DNA from: Helicobacter suis
GTDB lineage: Bacteria; Campylobacterota; Campylobacteria; Campylobacterales; Helicobacteraceae
DNA length: 64,000 nt
Direction of reading: 5' to 3'
Assembly (NCBI RefSeq): GCF_902196135.1
Contig: NZ_CABIKE010000001.1
Coordinates: forward strand, 62,001-126,000
Positions within the stretch are counted from its first letter, which is position 1, and each line of letters starts with the position of its first letter. A program made the translations under genes and the position numbers. The notes beneath the pieces were generated by a model, which saw only the letters and a list, made by a program, of their open reading frames with translations, was not told where the DNA came from and did no database searches. Shown here one piece after another: positions 61,571 through 64,000 of this stretch.

Positions 61571-62851
61571 ATGTCTATTACGCTAATTAACAACGAGACT
61601 AATGAAAAGTTTGAGTTTGAAACTATTCCGCGCACAAGAGGTCCTCTGGCGGTGGATTTTTCTAAGCTGTATGAAACTGCTGGAATCGTTTCTTATGATC
61701 CAGGTTACTCCTCTACGGCTGGATGCCAGTCTACTATTAGCTATATTGATGGCAAAAAGGGTGAGCTTTACTATAAGGGTTATCCTATTGAGGAACTGGT
61801 AGCCAAATACAAGTATGTAGATGTGTGTAAACTTTTACTCACCGATGAGCTGCCCAAAAATGAGGAAGAGTCTTTAGCCTTTGAATTAGAATTGCGCCAC
61901 AGAAGTTTTATCCATTCTACACTCATGAACATGTTTTCAGCCTTCCCCACTAATGCCCACCCTATGGCTAAACTCAGTAGCGGGGTTTCTATTTTAGCCA
62001 CCCTCTATTTTGAACATGACACCATGAAAAATGAGGAGGATTACCAGACTATGGCTAGGCGTATTGTGGCTAAGATGCCTACTTTAGCAGCCATTTGCTA
62101 CCGCAATGAAATTGGCGCGCCCATTATTTACCCTGATGTAGGCCGTAACTATGTGGAAAATATTTTATTTATGCTACGGGCTTATCCCCATGAGCGCTTG
62201 CGCTACACCACAAGGGGTGAAACACAGATCACTCCCCTAGAAGTAGAAGCCTTTGATAAGATTTTGACCTTACATGCCGATCACGGGCAAAATGCTTCCT
62301 CAACAACCGTGCGCAATGTCGCCTCTACAGGGGTACACCCCTATGCTGCTATTAGTGCGGGGATCTCTGCACTCTGGGGACATTTGCATGGCGGGGCTAA
62401 TGAAAAAACCTTGATCCAACTCCAAGAAATTGGCGATGTGAAGAATGTGGATAAATACATTGCCCGCGCTAAGGATAGAAACGATCCCTTTAGACTTGTA
62501 GGCTTTGGGCACCGGGTGTATAAAAGTTATGACCCCAGAGCGCGGATTTTAAAACAACTCAAAGATGATTTACAGGCTAGGGGCATTAAGATGAATCCAA
62601 GACTTGATGAAATTGCTGCTAAAATTGAGGAAGTTGCCCTTAAAGATGATTATTTTATTGAGCACAACCTCTATCCTAATGTGGATTTTTACTCTGGCAC
62701 TATTCTAACAGCCCTTAAAATCCCCACCCGCTTTTTTACCCCCGTCTTTGTGATTGCGCGCACGGTGGGCTGGTGTGCCCAACTTCTTGAGCATGTCAAA
62801 AATCCTAAAGCGCGCATCACACGCCCCAGACAAGTTTATATGGGTAGATAG
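61571..62851 (+). CDS. gltA: Citrate synthase
   Basis: Condenses acetyl-CoA and oxaloacetate. The protein has 426 residues, the hexameric type II form. [20 protein letters not shown] and the N-terminal beta-strands are typical of this form. The active site is in [20 protein letters not shown] (first His), [11 protein letters not shown] (second His) and [15 protein letters not shown] (His and Asp). It ends [18 protein letters not shown] precedes the ATG. eptA follows immediately. Confidence 0.97.
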   Translation: MSITLINNETNEKFEFETIPRTRGPLAVDFSKLYETAGIVSYDPGYSSTAGCQSTISYIDGKKGELYYKGYPIEELVAKYKYVDVCKLLLTDELPKNEEESLAFELELRHRSFIHSTLMNMFSAFPTNAHPMAKLSSGVSILATLYFEHDTMKNEEDYQTMARRIVAKMPTLAAICYRNEIGAPIIYPDVGRNYVENILFMLRAYPHERLRYTTRGETQITPLEVEAFDKILTLHADHGQNASSTTVRNVASTGVHPYAAISAGISALWGHLHGGANEKTLIQLQEIGDVKNVDKYIARAKDRNDPFRLVGFGHRVYKSYDPRARILKQLKDDLQARGIKMNPRLDEIAAKIEEVALKDDYFIEHNLYPNVDFYSGTILTALKIPTRFFTPVFVIARTVGWCAQLLEHVKNPKARITRPRQVYMGR

Positions 62852-64000
62852 TTGTCGTTGTATACCCGTGTTTTAGGGCTTTTTAGACCCGCTCCTTTTT
62901 TTATCGCCTTGCTTTTTTATAGCATGATCTCTTTGATCATCTTCCATGTGCCCCTCTTGCACTACATTACAGATCACAAGGGGGGATTTGGCATTATTTT
63001 TAGCCTAAGCATTGCCTACATTTGCACAACCAACATGGTTTTAGTGGCTCTCTCTTGTTTAGGTCTTAAATTTTTGCGTATAAGTTTAGCTTTTTTAACC
63101 CTTTGTAACGGGATAGCGCTTTATTTTATCAAGACTTACCGCGTGTTTTTAACCAAAAGCATGATGGGCAATGTTTTACACACTAATTTTTATGAAACCA
63201 GAGACTTATTAGGTTTGCATCTAGGGTTTTTCATGCTTTTAGGTTTGGCTTTAGGGAGTTTGTTTTTTTTTATCCCATCAAGAATACAACACTCAAAAAT
63301 AAATCTCTTATTTTTCTAGGCTCAGCCTTGCTCTTTTTTACTTGGAGTTTTACCCACGCTAAGCAGTGGCTTTTTTTAGATAAGCATGCTAAATACATAG
63401 GAGGGTTAACTCTACCCTATAGCTATAGTATCAATTTAATCCGTGCTGCTTTTAACTCCCTGAACACCTCCCCCCCTAAACTTTTTTCTAACGCTAAGGC
63501 ACAAAGCAAAAACCAAGTCGTGGTTTTAGTCATTGGGGAAAGTGCAAGACGGGCAAATTATGGCATTTATGGTTATAACAGACCCACCACACCCAAATTA
63601 CAAGCACGATTAAACAGCCATGAAATTCTAGCCCTTAAAGCCACTTCTTGTGCCACTTATACCACCGCTGCGCTGGAGTGTATGCTCAGCTCTAAAAAAG
63701 GCTATGAAAATTTACCCTCTTTTTTGCACAGACAGGGAGTTAGTGTGGTGTTATTAAGCCTTAATAATGCCGAACCACCCATGCGCATTGATTGGCATCC
63801 TAAAAAATACAAGTGGCAAGAGTGGCTACACTCTTTAGGCGTGCCTCCCCCCTTTAATTTTGATGAAGCATTAGCCAAATCTCTTCCTTTTTTACTTAAA
63901 CGCTATGAAAATAACCTTTTAGTCATTTTGCACCTCAAGGGCTCACACGGCCCACTTTATGTAGATAAAGTGCCTCCAAATTTTGCCCCCTTTAAGCCCA
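62852..64000 (+). pseudogene. eptA: Lipid A phosphoethanolamine transferase EptA, out of frame at a T9 tract (runs off the window)
   Basis: The first frame, 155 residues to a TAG at 63320, has five membrane helices (FIALLFYSMISLIIF and others). The remaining sequence, in another frame from about 63272 on, encodes SALLFFTWSFTHAKQWLFLD, then VVLVIGESARRANYGIYGYN and SCATYTTAALECML with the catalytic Thr, then HLKGSHGPLY. These are the sulfatase-like catalytic motifs of EptA, which adds phosphoethanolamine to lipid A and confers polymyxin resistance. One extra T in the T9 run at 63263-63271 joins the two frames without a stop. So the gene may be phase-variable and off here, or the run may be a sequencing slip. 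The TTG start at 62852 has only a weak ribosome site. Confidence 0.85.
63263..63271 (+). repeat. T9 homopolymer in eptA, slippage site
   Basis: Nine T residues encode three Phe between GSL and IPSR. With ten T residues the frame reads on as YPIKNTTLKNKSLIFLGSAL into the catalytic domain. Such tracts switch Helicobacter genes on and off. Confidence 0.85.

Overview
The window looks like the chromosome of a non-pylori gastric Helicobacter (H. felis / H. salomonis / H. heilmannii type). Support comes from Hof- and Hor-like outer membrane proteins, a ComB4 ATPase, SpeA/AguB polyamine enzymes, an EptA homologue beside gltA/icd, a class II DAHP synthase, and several gene blocks in the order I remember from H. 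pylori. The species was not determined. All family names rest on motifs and memory; no database was searched.

Layout: 1-283 is the 5' end of murJ. 414-2921 holds manC-gmd (GDP-mannose to GDP-4-keto-6-deoxymannose). 2914-8621 (minus) holds a MATE exporter, a Na+/H+ antiporter, aguB, a 44-codon very acidic small gene and speA, so two steps of arginine to putrescine lie together. 8692-15116 holds selA, a chemoreceptor, a PAP2 lipid phosphatase, wecA, pdxJ and pdxA. 15164-17882 (minus) holds a quinone reductase, two small genes (one apparently truncated) and hypE. 17976-23176 holds a two-component system and, convergent to it, a four-gene Mla-type lipid transport operon. 23250-29687 holds an outer membrane protein, azlC/azlD and a tripartite exporter (two ABC-2 permeases, HlyD, TolC) without a local ATPase. 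29687-37341 holds a CNNM/CBS protein, phosphate permease, Nfu, a TPR-like protein, murE, tal, pyrB and a lipoprotein. 37413-47852 holds nusA, dcuA, comB4, an outer membrane protein, a DNA-methyltransferase remnant, purL, a secreted small protein, an exonuclease and gltX. 47849-53750 holds a Hof porin, a striking tandem repeat, a DUF342/FapA-like gene, ruvA, aroF and a thioesterase. 53827-59481 holds galE, an SDR, tRNA-Leu, nrdB, pcm, an LptF/LptG permease and truA. 59593-64000 holds a transposition-ATPase remnant, icd, gltA and a frameshifted eptA.

The genome is compact. Operon neighbours often overlap by 1-16 bases, and six tail-to-tail pairs overlap at their stop codons. The observations most worth a second look are: ten exact copies of a 10-base unit, each carrying TATAAT on the minus strand, between a Hof porin and the DUF342 gene; a T9 tract that puts eptA out of frame, as in phase variation; and five genes whose ATG lies 6-8 bases after an extended -10 box, with no Shine-Dalgarno sequence, as expected of leaderless mRNAs. 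There are also remnants of a D12-class methyltransferase and a MuB/TniB-like ATPase, and a probable ATT start for the MATE gene. I saw no CRISPR array, rRNA or intact insertion sequence.
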